Shown here piece after piece: positions 9,123-17,067 of a stretch of DNA of 64,000 bases. The DNA comes from Salinicola salarius (GTDB lineage: Bacteria > Pseudomonadota > Gammaproteobacteria > Pseudomonadales > Halomonadaceae). The stretch lies in contig NZ_NHOU01000018.1 of assembly GCF_002179555.1 (NCBI RefSeq), positions 1 through 64,000 of the forward strand. The letters are read 5' to 3'. Below the pieces are notes generated by a model, which did no database searches, was not told where the DNA came from, and was given only the letters and a program-made list of their open reading frames with translations. The number at the start of each line of letters is the position of its first letter. The first letter of the stretch is position 1. A program made the position numbers and the translations under genes.

Positions 9123-9949
9123 ATGAAATTATTGTCAGCGCGTAGCGCGGGTGTGGTGTTCGTCGGTTTGTTGACGATGGGGAGCTATTCGGCCGCCATG
9201 GCGGCTGGTCACGAACACGATCATGAGCATGACGATCACGATCACGAACATGTCCATGGTCATGATCATGACGAGGATATCCAGGCCGGTTACTTCGACG
9301 ACGATTAGGTTTTGTCTGAAAAGTCGTCGAGCGAAGGTCAGACAAGGCAAAAATCGGCGAAAAGACGGAGTTTACGCGGTGTAAATGAGTACTTTGAGCC
9401 GATTTTTAACGCCGTATGGCCGAGCGCAGGCAGTTTTCAGACAAAGCCTAGGTCGAGGATCGTCAGCTTTCCGATTGGGAGGGGGACTGGCAATCCGTCT
9501 ACCCCTATCTGCAGGACGGCACCCTCGACGCCGTATTCGCCCACAAGGCCGAACACGGCGACAAGACCGCAGAGGAATACAAGACCTACTACGAAGAGGG
9601 CTATCGAACCGGCGTGAACCGCATCGTGATCGACGGCAACCAGGTCACGTTCCACGAAGGTAACGAAGCGCACGCCGGCGAATACGCTTACGACGGCTAC
9701 GAGATACTCACCTACGACGCCGGCAACCGTGGCGTCCGCTATATCTTCGAGCGCAAGGGCGGAGATGAAGACGCCCCGCAGTACTTTCAATTCAGCGACC
9801 ACGCCATTTCGCCCACCGATGCGGATCACTACCATATCTACATGGGTGATGACCGCGACGCGCTGCTTGAAGAAGTCGTCAACTGGCCGACCTACTACCC
9901 CTCCGATCTGAGCGGCGAAGAGGTTGCCGAGGAGATGATGGCGCACTGA
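9123..9949 (+). pseudogene. zinT: zinT, periplasmic zinc-binding protein gene split by an inserted element
   Basis: The 5' part (9123-9308) encodes a signal peptide, a His/Asp-rich metal-binding stretch and the GYFDDD start of the ZinT domain, then stops at TAG exactly where a 141-bp element begins. The 3' part (9452-9949) resumes in the homologous position (VEDRQLSDWEGDWQSVYP) and runs to the normal C-terminus EEMMAH, including the HYHIYMG zinc-site block. ZinT normally binds zinc in the periplasm and helps ZnuABC. The join left by removing the element still reads TAG, so either a junction base has changed or the gene was already damaged. A secreted 61-residue His-rich peptide could still be made. 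Confidence 0.9.
9308..9448. mobile_element. 141-bp non-autonomous foldback element (MITE-like) inside zinT
   Basis: Terminal inverted repeats of 15 bp with one mismatch are GGTTTTGTCTGAAAA at 9308-9322 and TTTTCAGACAAAGCC at 9434-9448. TA flanks each end; TAGGT can also be read at both borders, so the exact duplication is ambiguous. The interior is itself an imperfect palindrome: AAAAATCGGC at 9349-9358 faces GCCGATTTTT at 9398-9407, with TTTACGCGGTGTAAA near the centre. There is no room for a transposase. The ends resemble those of IS5-superfamily elements, which is an inference from memory of the GTCTGAAAA-type termini. Confidence 0.82.
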
Positions 9950-9959
9950 TACGCCATGA

Positions 9960-9991
9960 CAGACCTTCGATGCACTCGCATCGAAGGTCTG
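9960..9991 (+). terminator. Hairpin after zinT
   Basis: A perfect 14-bp stem, CAGACCTTCGATGC at 9960-9973 with GCATCGAAGGTCTG at 9978-9991, has a 4-base loop. It sits between the zinT stop and the tRNA gene and probably ends zinT transcription; the following TGTAATGTT is only moderately T-rich. Confidence 0.65.
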
Positions 9992-10016
9992 TGTAATGTT
10001 ATCGTCTGCGCCGTGC

Positions 10017-10093
10017 GCCCGAGTGGCTCAACTGGATAGAGCAACGGCCTTCGAAGCCGTGGGTTGCAGGTTCGAGTCCTGCCTCGGGCGCCA
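10017..10093 (+). tRNA. tRNA-Arg, anticodon UCG
   Basis: A 77-base cloverleaf with every arm paired: acceptor GCCCGAG with CTCGGGC, D stem GCTC/GAGC, anticodon stem ACGGC/GCCGT around loop CTTCGAA (anticodon TCG, reading CGA), and T stem GCAGG/CCTGC around TTCGAGT. The discriminator is G and the 3' CCA is encoded. The gene is whole, and its 3' end is the likely integration site of the island that follows. Confidence 0.95.
10075..10090 (+). repeat. Left attachment-type repeat inside tRNA-Arg
   Basis: AGTCCTGCCTCGGGCG, the T-loop and acceptor end of tRNA-Arg, occurs here and again exactly at 16,971-16,986. Direct repeats of a tRNA 3' end are the standard trace of tyrosine-recombinase integration. 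Confidence 0.75.
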
Positions 10094-10392
10094 GTCCCTC
10101 GCTCCCGCGTTGACGACTTTTCTCGCGAGCTGCTGATATGCAGCGGTATTCGAGACACTCTCTTCCCCGCCGTTCCTCGTTGTTCCTGATCTATCCGGAT
10201 GCCCGTGGCATAGCGTCTGGCATATCGCCTGTTCGAATTCGGTCGCTATACCTGCATATCGCCAACTGCTCGATACCTGACTCTCCTCCTGCTTTGCCCA
10301 GCGGCCCGCGTTATCGGGCGGCCGGGGAAATTGCCAGACCGTCAATGCCGTCGCACACTCTCACACGATCCCTTCTCGAGTCTGGTGGCCGT

Positions 10393-11136
10393 GTGAATGT
10401 CGAGACGATTGTCATCATCGCCTGTGCCTATTTCGTGGCGGCCTTCGTCAAAGGGGCTACGGGCCTCGGGTTCTCGACATCCGCGCTGCCCATCCTCGCG
10501 CTTGGCCTGGGCCTGAAATCCGCCATGCCGCTGGTCATCATTCCCTCGCTGGTCAGCAATGCCATCGTCATGAGGCAGGCGGGACACTTCGGCGAGACGA
10601 TCCGGCGCTTCTGGCCCATGTTCCTCGCCACGATTCCCGGCTTGCTGCTGGGCCTCGCCGTGCTGGACCTTATCGACAGCCTGATTGCCGGGGCGGTACT
10701 GGGCGTGGTCCTGATCGGCTACGGGGCTTTCACGCTGTTTCGCCCCGGGCGGCCAATGCCGGATGCCCTGGGCCGGAAACTCGCGCCGGTTTCGGGCTTT
10801 CTCACGGGGCTGGTCAACGGCATGACCGGATCCCAAGTGATGCCGGTGCTGCCGTTCCTGCTCGCGCTCCGGCTCGATCCCAAGCGTTTCATCCAGGCGA
10901 TCAACATCTCCTTCAGCCTGTCGAGCGTCATCATGGCGGTGGGCCTGGCGAAGCTTGGCCTCATGACGGTCGAGTCGATCTGGATCTCGCTGCTGGGGCT
11001 GATACCTGTCTATGCCGGCACCAGGATCGGCGGCATCGTGCGCCAGCGAATGGACGCCGCCACGTTCCGCCGAGTGGTCCTGGTGATGCTGATCGTCTTC
11101 GGTGTGGTGCTGGTCAGCAAGACCGCCCTGGCCTAG
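10393..11136 (+). CDS. TauE/SafE family sulfite/anion exporter-like permease
   Basis: A 247-residue membrane protein with about eight hydrophobic segments. The two family repeats are recognisable as YFVAAFVKGATGLGFSTSALP near residue 15 and SGFLTGLVNGMTGSQVMPVLP near 140. Members export sulfite, sulfoacetate or other small anions, and the substrate here is unknown. I chose the GTG at 10,393 because it follows GGTGG and gives a compact family-sized protein; ATG codons at 10,138 and 10,342 would add a polar, non-conserved leader. It is the first gene after tRNA-Arg. Confidence 0.82.
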   Translation: MNVETIVIIACAYFVAAFVKGATGLGFSTSALPILALGLGLKSAMPLVIIPSLVSNAIVMRQAGHFGETIRRFWPMFLATIPGLLLGLAVLDLIDSLIAGAVLGVVLIGYGAFTLFRPGRPMPDALGRKLAPVSGFLTGLVNGMTGSQVMPVLPFLLALRLDPKRFIQAINISFSLSSVIMAVGLAKLGLMTVESIWISLLGLIPVYAGTRIGGIVRQRMDAATFRRVVLVMLIVFGVVLVSKTALA

Positions 11137-11425
11137 CGCTTGGCTCTAGAGGGGGCGGCATCGACTCGATAGCCCCCGACGGCCATAGGTTCCCCATCTG
11201 CGCACAGGCAAACGCCTATCCCATTCCCGCTACGCTCGACGCTATCGATCAAGCCGCCGTAGGGCGGGAAGCGCTCAAGCATGGCCATCCGTAAGCCGAT
11301 AGGGGAAGAAAGGTTCCCGAGTCGACCCGAGGAAGCCGGAATGTTCGTAAGCGCTCCACCAACCCCATCTTCTTGAGCTGATCGGCATCGATCACACTGG
11401 TGTCCTCTAACCCCTGGAGGACGCC

Positions 11426-11635
11426 ATGAACGAACTGACCCCGACGCAGGCCTTTTGGCTGGGCCATCTCTTCCATGCCTCGTCTCGGCAACTGGCGCTG
11501 AGCGATTATGCCCAGGACCAGGCCCTGGCGCTATCGGCCCTCCTGGCCTGGGAGAAACGCTTGGTGGTGCAGGGGGTGCCAGTGCCACCGCGTCGTCGGC
11601 CGCTGCGCTTCGTCGCCGTGGAGATAACACGATGA
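11426..11635 (+). CDS. tnpA: IS66 accessory protein TnpA (short form)
   Basis: A 69-residue protein at the first-gene position of the IS66 element, short compared with the roughly 100-130 residues common for IS66 TnpA. It does not show an obvious helix-turn-helix. Its stop overlaps the tnpB start by ATGA, as in other IS66 members, which supports it as a real gene. A GGAGG lies 7 bases before the ATG. Confidence 0.72.
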   Translation: MNELTPTQAFWLGHLFHASSRQLALSDYAQDQALALSALLAWEKRLVVQGVPVPPRRRPLRFVAVEITR

Positions 11636-11988
11636 TTCGACCGGATACGGGGCTGCGGGTCTATCTCTGCCGTGAGCCGGTCGATATGCGCAAGCAGATC
11701 GATGGGCTGGCCCTGCTGGTGCAGGAGGCCATGGAACTCAACCCCTTCGAGGAGGCGGTGTTCGTGTTCGGCAACCGCCAGCGCGATAAGGTGAAGATCC
11801 TGTTCTGGGAGCGTAACGGCTTCGTGGTCTGGTACAAGCGCCTGGAACGGGAGCGCTTCAAGTGGCCCGACCGTCTGGAAGGCGACACGGTTTCCCTGTC
11901 GGGGCAGGCGCTGAATTGGCTCCTGGATGGCTATGACCTCGGCGCCATGCAACCTCATAAGGCCTTGGATTTTCAGTCAGTTGGGTGA
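11632..11988 (+). CDS. tnpB: IS66 accessory protein TnpB
   Basis: A 118-residue protein with the IS66 Orf2 signature: VYLCREPVDMRKQIDGLA near residue 10, FVFGNRQRDKVKILFW near 44 and NGFVVWYKRLERERF near 63. It is required along with TnpC for IS66 transposition, although its biochemical role is unclear. It starts at ATG 11,632, overlapping the end of tnpA. Confidence 0.93.
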   Translation: MIRPDTGLRVYLCREPVDMRKQIDGLALLVQEAMELNPFEEAVFVFGNRQRDKVKILFWERNGFVVWYKRLERERFKWPDRLEGDTVSLSGQALNWLLDGYDLGAMQPHKALDFQSVG

Positions 11989-12032
11989 TGTTTTTTGCTG
12001 CCTTTCGCGGCGCTGCTTGGTAAAATACCGGC

Positions 12033-13628
12033 ATGACTTCGCCGGCCTCTATCCCCTCCGCTACCATCTCCCAGCTGCAGCGCCAAGTGCGTGCTCAGCA
12101 GGAGGAGATTGCGCATCTTCATCAGTTGATGGAGAAGAAAGAGGCCGAGTGGGAGGCCACCAAGGCGGCGCTGTTCGAGCAGTTCCGGCTGGCCATCGAG
12201 CGTCAGTTCGGCCCCTCCACCGAAAAGTACCGCGTCGAGCAGGGCGATCTGCTTATCAACGAGGCCGAAGTGGCGGTGGATGAGGAGAGCGCCGAGGAAG
12301 AGGTTGACGCGACCCCCGACGAGGCGGCTGCCGAGCCGCGTCAGCCGGCCAAGCGCCGCCCCCGAGGTGGGCGTGTCGCCTTGCCGCCTGAGTTGCCGCG
12401 CGTCGAGGTCGTCCATGAACTGCCTGACGAGGCGCGTCACTGTGGCCACGACGGCACCGAGCTCAAGGAGATCGGTAAAGAAGTCAGCGAAGAGCTGCAT
12501 GTGGTGCCGGCGCGGATCGAGGTGATCCGCCATGTGCGCCTCAAGTACGCCTGCCCCGCCTGCGAAGAAGGCGTGCTGATCGCCCCGGCGCCGGCCAAGC
12601 TGTTGCCCAAGAGCAATGCCAGCGCCACGCTGCTCGCCTATGTGGCCACCGCCAAGCACCAGGACGCCTTGCCGCTCTATCGGCAGAGCCAGATCTTTGC
12701 CCGCCACGGCGCCGAGATTCCGCGCAACACCCTGGCCCGCTGGATGGTGCAGGTCGGTGAGCGGCTATTGCCGCTGGTCGACGCCCTGCGACAGCACCTG
12801 TTGCAGGCCCCGCTGATCCATATGGACGAGACCACGCTGCAGGTCAATACCGAGCCTGATCGCAAGGCGAGCGCCACCTCCTACATGTGGCTGCAACGCG
12901 GCGGCCCACCGGGCCAGCAGGTGGTGCTGTTCGATTACGACGCCAGCCGCGCTGGCCGGGTGCCCGTACGCCTGCTGGGTGACTATGCCGGTCGCCTGGT
13001 CACCGACGGCTACGAGGGCTATGCCGAGGTGGTACGTCGCAACGGCATCACTCACGCCGGCTGCTGGGCCCATGCGCGCCGCAAGTTCGTCGAGGCCCAG
13101 AAGGTGCAGCCCAAGGGCAAGACCGGCAAGGCCGACTGGGCGCTCAACCAGATCCGCAAGCTCTACGCCGTGGAGACCCAGGCCAAGGGACTCGATCCCG
13201 AGGCGCGCCTGGCGCTGCGCGAACAGAAGAGCCGTCCGTTGATCACCCAACTGCGGACCTGGCTCGATAAATCCGTCCAACAAGTGCTGCCGAAGAGCAC
13301 GCTAGGCAAGGCGCTGCACTACCTGGACGGTCAGTGGCAACGCCTGACGCGCTTTCTCGATGATGGGGTGATCCCGCTGGACAACAATGCAGCGGAAAAT
13401 GCTATTCGCCCTTTTGTCATCGGTCGGAAAAACTGGCTGTTCAGCCAAACACCGAGCGGTGCGCACGCCAGCGCGGCGATCTACAGCTTGATCGAAACCG
13501 CCAAGGCCAACGGCCTCTCACCCTACGACTACCTGCAGTTCGTGTTCGAGACCCTGCCGACACTGGGCGAAGAAGAGGATCTCACCTCCCTGCTGCCCTG
13601 GCACTGGAAAGACACGTTACCGGTCTGA
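12033..13628 (+). CDS. tnpC: IS66 transposase TnpC (DDE)
   Basis: A 531-residue DDE transposase. An N-terminal coiled coil (about residues 10-60) and acidic linker lead to a zinc-finger-like IS66 domain (CGHDGTELKEIG and CPACEEG). The catalytic core follows, with Asp265 in HMDETTLQV, Asp325 in VTDGYEGY and Glu455 in DNNAAENAIRPF. The C-terminal block EDLTSLLPWHW is also family-typical. No frameshift is seen. Confidence 0.96.
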   Translation: MTSPASIPSATISQLQRQVRAQQEEIAHLHQLMEKKEAEWEATKAALFEQFRLAIERQFGPSTEKYRVEQGDLLINEAEVAVDEESAEEEVDATPDEAAAEPRQPAKRRPRGGRVALPPELPRVEVVHELPDEARHCGHDGTELKEIGKEVSEELHVVPARIEVIRHVRLKYACPACEEGVLIAPAPAKLLPKSNASATLLAYVATAKHQDALPLYRQSQIFARHGAEIPRNTLARWMVQVGERLLPLVDALRQHLLQAPLIHMDETTLQVNTEPDRKASATSYMWLQRGGPPGQQVVLFDYDASRAGRVPVRLLGDYAGRLVTDGYEGYAEVVRRNGITHAGCWAHARRKFVEAQKVQPKGKTGKADWALNQIRKLYAVETQAKGLDPEARLALREQKSRPLITQLRTWLDKSVQQVLPKSTLGKALHYLDGQWQRLTRFLDDGVIPLDNNAAENAIRPFVIGRKNWLFSQTPSGAHASAAIYSLIETAKANGLSPYDYLQFVFETLPTLGEEEDLTSLLPWHWKDTLPV

Positions 13629-13673
13629 ACCAGGCCCGAACAGATGGGGTTGGTGGAGCGCTTACGAATGTTC

Positions 13674-14076
13674 CAAGAACGTCACAGGTTAGGCGGTTGT
13701 GGCCACTCCAGGGCGCTGGAGGCCCCCGACTCGCCCTTCACCGCCGGCGCGCTGTCGACACCCCGCCTGCGCGCTAAATGGGTCGGTTTTGATGCAGCGT
13801 TGCAGACGGCGGCAAGCCGCGCAGTTGCTGGGGCTGTGGGGCGATTTGAGGCCCTGAAAAATCATGCGAAATGTTGCGTTTTGCAGCGTGCGCGATGAAA
13901 GGTGGGGAGCGATGAATAGAGAAATGAAACGGAATGTGGCAGATTGATACAAAGAGTATTCCTAGTGGGTCCTGAGGAAGTTTGCCGGTTCCAAATAGGG
14001 GAGGCATGCAGGCAAGGCGGAAAGAGCGTTCGATCTGATACTGGTTAGACCTACTTAACAAAAAGAGGAAAGCGAT
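13674..14076. other. Gene-free stretch between IS66 and the TIR gene
   Basis: About 400 bases with no credible gene. The first part is GC-rich, the last 150 bases are more AT-rich. Short open frames on the minus strand have no recognisable similarity. It may hold decayed mobile DNA and, near 14,000-14,076, the promoter of the TIR gene. Confidence 0.5.
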
Positions 14077-14784
14077 ATGGCCAGATGCACGGCTCCATCA
14101 AGAGGGCATCGCTCAGCAAGCGCCGCAGCCAACTGCCCTGCATGCGGTGGACGCTCCGGATACTACGGTGGGTCTCGTGGGTACAGCTCGTACACTTCCA
14201 CTCCCTCGTCTTACATTTCATCTCGGGGAAACGGCGGCGGCCAAGGTGGAGGCAGATCTGGGCGCAGCACAAAGCCACGATGGTCGGGACCCGGTTCATC
14301 GGTATGGTACACACCTGAAGAAGTGCGAGCGCTTACGCCGGTCCGCGACAACGTAGAGAGCTTGGCCAAGCGGCCGGAGCTTCGGGACGTCTTCCTTTGC
14401 CACGCATGGGACGACCGGCAAGGGGCAGCCAAAGAGCTATACGATCTATTAGAGGCACGTGGAGTCTCGGTCTGGTTTAGTGAAAAGGATGTTGGTCTCG
14501 GCGTGCCCTTGCTGCGCGCAATCGATAAAGGGCTAGCGAACTCCCGAGTAGGGATAGTGCTGGTTACCCCGGCTCTATTACGCCGCCTTCCATCAGAGGG
14601 CATCGCTGACAAGGAATTATCGTCACTTCTCGCGCGTGAGCGGCTGATTCCAATAGTGCACGATACAACGTATGAAGCTCTCCGCGAGGTCAGCCCCTTG
14701 CTTGGCTCGCGCAGTGGGCTGAGCACAGGAGAAGAGCCAATGGCAGAGGTCGCAGCCAAGCTTGCCGAGTTGGTTGTATTGTAA
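14077..14784 (+). CDS. TIR-domain protein with N-terminal Cys/His motif
   Basis: A 235-residue protein in three parts. Residues 1-24 carry Cys4, His11, Cys20 and Cys23, a possible small zinc site. Residues 25-70 are a Gly/Ser/Tyr/Arg low-complexity linker. From residue 103 a TIR fold follows: RDVFLCHAWDD, then VWFSEKDVGLG (133-143), the helix LLRAIDKGLANSR and GIVLVTPALLRR. Bacterial TIR domains are often NAD-consuming or signal-making enzymes in phage defence, but I cannot assign a catalytic glutamate with certainty. The start follows GAGGAAAG. No helicase, Argonaute, ThsA or NLR partner is adjacent. Confidence 0.85.
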   Translation: MARCTAPSRGHRSASAAANCPACGGRSGYYGGSRGYSSYTSTPSSYISSRGNGGGQGGGRSGRSTKPRWSGPGSSVWYTPEEVRALTPVRDNVESLAKRPELRDVFLCHAWDDRQGAAKELYDLLEARGVSVWFSEKDVGLGVPLLRAIDKGLANSRVGIVLVTPALLRRLPSEGIADKELSSLLARERLIPIVHDTTYEALREVSPLLGSRSGLSTGEEPMAEVAAKLAELVVL

Positions 14785-15068
14785 ATATGCTTAATGAATG
14801 AGTTTATATTATGAATATCTGCCCCTGATGAATATGTGTTGATTCTGGAGTGGGTCGGCTTAAATACTTAGCAGTTCTCTAAGCTGCTGGGCACTAAGTC
14901 GAGGGCTGTTGTTGTTTATTCGCGGCGGTTGCAACGTCCGAAACGAACGCAGTTTTTCATCGGAGGATGCGACAAGTTGGGCGAAGACTGAGTATTGATT
15001 ATTACGTAATAAATTCTATCAGGTTGGCTTGTAAAACTTTTTCGCATAATTGAGCTGGGTCGGGGAAT

Positions 15069-16478
15069 ATGGGGACGATTGAGAGCATTAAAGGTGACCT
15101 TGAAAAAATCCCGGCTGAAGAAAGGGATGTAAAAAAGCAATTTTCGCGTTCCGGCAATTTAAGAGGTAAGCGATCAGGTGGTAGTGTAAAAAGAGCATAC
15201 TGGATAAGTGGCCAGGGTGGAGGGCTTGATAGTGATGATGTGGTGTATCTAAGCACCCTTTCGCTTATTGTTCCGAAAAATATAAATGACATATCGCCGT
15301 TAAGTATAACGATCGTAGATGTTGAAGGTAAGTCGAAGACCTTTGCTTCCGATGATATGTCAGTGAGTGATGTGACATTTTCGCGGCTTTCGGGTTTTAT
15401 GGCGCCACCAACGTCTGTGTTTTCCAGGGTTAGAATTTCTCCAAATACTCTAGTTAAAAGAGTGTTGATTAAAACTCTTGGTAAGCGCGCTGGTGCTAAA
15501 GTTAGAATTCCCGTGCTTGAGTTTCAAATGCGAGGTTTTTCCCTATCTAGAATAAAAGAAATAGAGTCGAATTTTAATTACGTGAAAAGCAAGTTGGGCG
15601 AGATTGATGAGGTCGTTGACTCTGAGACTTCCAAAGTGCAGAAAGCGAAGTCCGAATACTCGGCTATAGAAGCTGGTAAAGCGGAGTTGGTGGAAGAAAG
15701 CACAGAAATAGAAAAAAACTTACTAGACCTGAAAAATAAGGAAGAAAAGTTAAGCGAAAGTGTGAAGCAGCTTGAAGTAAGCTTGGCGGAAATCGAAGCT
15801 GCATCTGAAGTCTTGAGAAAAGAGAATACTGAAAGTAAGAACAATAAGCAAAGGCTCGTCCAGGAAAGCGAAGGTCTGAATAAAGATATTTCTGATAAAC
15901 GTCGTGAGCTACGCGCTCTAGAGTCTGATCGAAATATTCTTTCGGATGACTATAAGGATTATGTGAAAGAAGGTCGTGGGCAGGCGAGGCTTTACTCAGC
16001 GTTTATTCTGCTTGCTCTCGTTTCGGTATTTGCTTGTTCATACTTTTTGGTCAGTAATGCTCTTGAATATATTAGCGATTCGCCTGAAGGGCTCGCGCAA
16101 ACCGTTTCAATGATAATGCAGCGCTCGCCGTTTGTCTTGGGTGTTTTAGCTATTGCCGGCGCAATGGCGGGGTTTGCAAAATATTTGTTTGACACCGTCG
16201 TCGTAATTAATGAAAAAAGGCTCGATTTAACTAAGCTTTTGATTTTGGCCAAAGAAGTTTCTTTTTCCGCGAACAAGGACTCTGTGGTGGATGATGAGGT
16301 CGTTTATCGTGAGCGCGTGAGATTAAAGCTGGAAATGTTAAAATCTCACTTGATTAAGGATATAGGTGAAGAAGCGCTGGAAAATAGAATCGATGAAATA
16401 AAAGGTGAAATATCTAATAAGAAATTTGAAAAAACACAAATTTCAAGTGATGATGTGGACGTCAATAGCGCTGGCTAA
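15069..16478 (+). CDS. Unknown AT-rich coiled-coil protein with two membrane segments
   Basis: A 469-residue protein I do not recognise. Residues 1-155 form a mixed, probably globular part rich in beta-prone stretches. Residues 161-297 are a long charged heptad-type coiled coil. Two hydrophobic segments follow at 308-328 and 354-376, then a charged C-terminal tail with more helix. Codon choice and base composition are far more AT-rich than the host, indicating recent transfer. It lies 284 bases after the TIR gene on the same strand inside the tRNA-Arg island. The topology (soluble sensor, coiled coil, membrane hairpin) would fit a membrane-acting effector, but this is speculation. Confidence 0.75.
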   Translation: MGTIESIKGDLEKIPAEERDVKKQFSRSGNLRGKRSGGSVKRAYWISGQGGGLDSDDVVYLSTLSLIVPKNINDISPLSITIVDVEGKSKTFASDDMSVSDVTFSRLSGFMAPPTSVFSRVRISPNTLVKRVLIKTLGKRAGAKVRIPVLEFQMRGFSLSRIKEIESNFNYVKSKLGEIDEVVDSETSKVQKAKSEYSAIEAGKAELVEESTEIEKNLLDLKNKEEKLSESVKQLEVSLAEIEAASEVLRKENTESKNNKQRLVQESEGLNKDISDKRRELRALESDRNILSDDYKDYVKEGRGQARLYSAFILLALVSVFACSYFLVSNALEYISDSPEGLAQTVSMIMQRSPFVLGVLAIAGAMAGFAKYLFDTVVVINEKRLDLTKLLILAKEVSFSANKDSVVDDEVVYRERVRLKLEMLKSHLIKDIGEEALENRIDEIKGEISNKKFEKTQISSDDVDVNSAG

Positions 16479-16970
16479 GATCGGCGTTTCAATGGTTAAG
16501 GGCAGTATATGATATGTGTGGTATATTTTCCGTGATCCATTGCTATCGCCATACCTCCGTCGACGACAAAGCCGCCAATTAGGTTATGCGCGCTAAGCTA
16601 CTGATTCAAACTATCGGCACTCGCTCGTGCTGAGCGCTAAGCACCGTATCATTTGGACTCAATTACCATAGGGCCGACTTCTCAAAAGATTACATTGCCA
16701 ATCTCATGAGGGATTAGTCCGAGCCGCTGGAAGAACACGCTCATGTGTTCAGAAACTGATCGCTAATCTAGGATCTTTTCAATAGGGGTTGCTGGGAACA
16801 CGAGCCCGCCATTTCTATGCGAAGGCTATTGGCTTCAGCTCCCAAAATTGCATCGGCTATCTTTGATACAAGCTTATGTCGTGAATACACTGGTAGTATA
16901 TCGATTGGTATAATAACAAGTTCGGTTTATGGCAAAGTCTTGGTTTTTTAGACGGTTAGTGGATTTTTCT
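16479..16970. other. Degenerate island end without intact genes
   Basis: Nearly 500 bases of AT-rich sequence with stops in every frame. Short stretches read like fragments of proteins, but none is long enough to name. It probably represents the eroded end of the island, where an integrase might once have been. Confidence 0.5.
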
Positions 16971-16986
16971 AGTCCTGCCTCGGGCG
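16971..16986 (+). repeat. Right attachment-type repeat (copy of tRNA-Arg 3' end)
   Basis: AGTCCTGCCTCGGGCG is identical to 10,075-10,090 in the tRNA. Three further bases (TTC) match upstream after one mismatch, while the sequences downstream differ (CCA versus ACG). No other tRNA portion is present, so this is not a second tRNA gene. Confidence 0.75.
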
Positions 16987-17067
16987 ACGGTCCGGCCACG
17001 CTACTACTATGTGTGCCGCCGAACGAATGACTATCTATCTCCGATAACCGCCTAACAAGGAAACGAC

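Larger units (their letters stand above)
11347..13665 (+). mobile_element. Complete IS66-family insertion sequence
   Basis: The element is 2,319 bp with matching ends: GTAAGCGCTCCACCAACCCC at the left and its reverse complement at the right. It is flanked by the perfect 8-bp duplication GAATGTTC at 11,339-11,346 and 13,666-13,673. The GTAAGCG terminus, 8-bp duplication and three genes tnpA-tnpB-tnpC are all typical of the IS66 family. All three frames are open, so it may be active. The interrupted sequence on either side shows no recognisable gene. Confidence 0.96.
10075..16986. mobile_element. Putative 6.9-kb genomic island, or its remnant, at tRNA-Arg
   Basis: The segment is bounded by a 16-bp direct repeat of the tRNA-Arg 3' end. 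It carries a TauE/SafE permease, a complete IS66-family element, a TIR-domain gene and an AT-rich orphan gene, plus two stretches without intact genes (13,674-14,076 and 16,479-16,970). The composition shifts sharply to AT-rich from about 14,780 to 16,970, unlike the flanks, which again look native at the LysE-type gene. No integrase, excisionase or replication gene remains, so the island appears immobilised. The permease near the tRNA looks compositionally native and may be older. Confidence 0.68.

Noticed and set aside
9308..9448. The zinT insertion as an integron attC site
   Set aside because: It has transposon-like 15-bp terminal repeats and lies inside a gene; no cassette boundary or integrase is near.
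14077..16478. Assignment of the TIR locus to Thoeris or a TIR-NLR system
   Set aside because: No ThsA-type SIR2/SLOG or NAD-binding partner, no STAND ATPase and no Argonaute are present.
15069..16478. The 469-residue protein as an SMC or RecN-type ATPase
   Set aside because: It has a coiled coil but no Walker A or signature motif, and it has two membrane segments.
16971..16986. A second tRNA gene at the right island end
   Set aside because: Only the T-loop and acceptor 3' part is present; there is no D arm or anticodon arm upstream.
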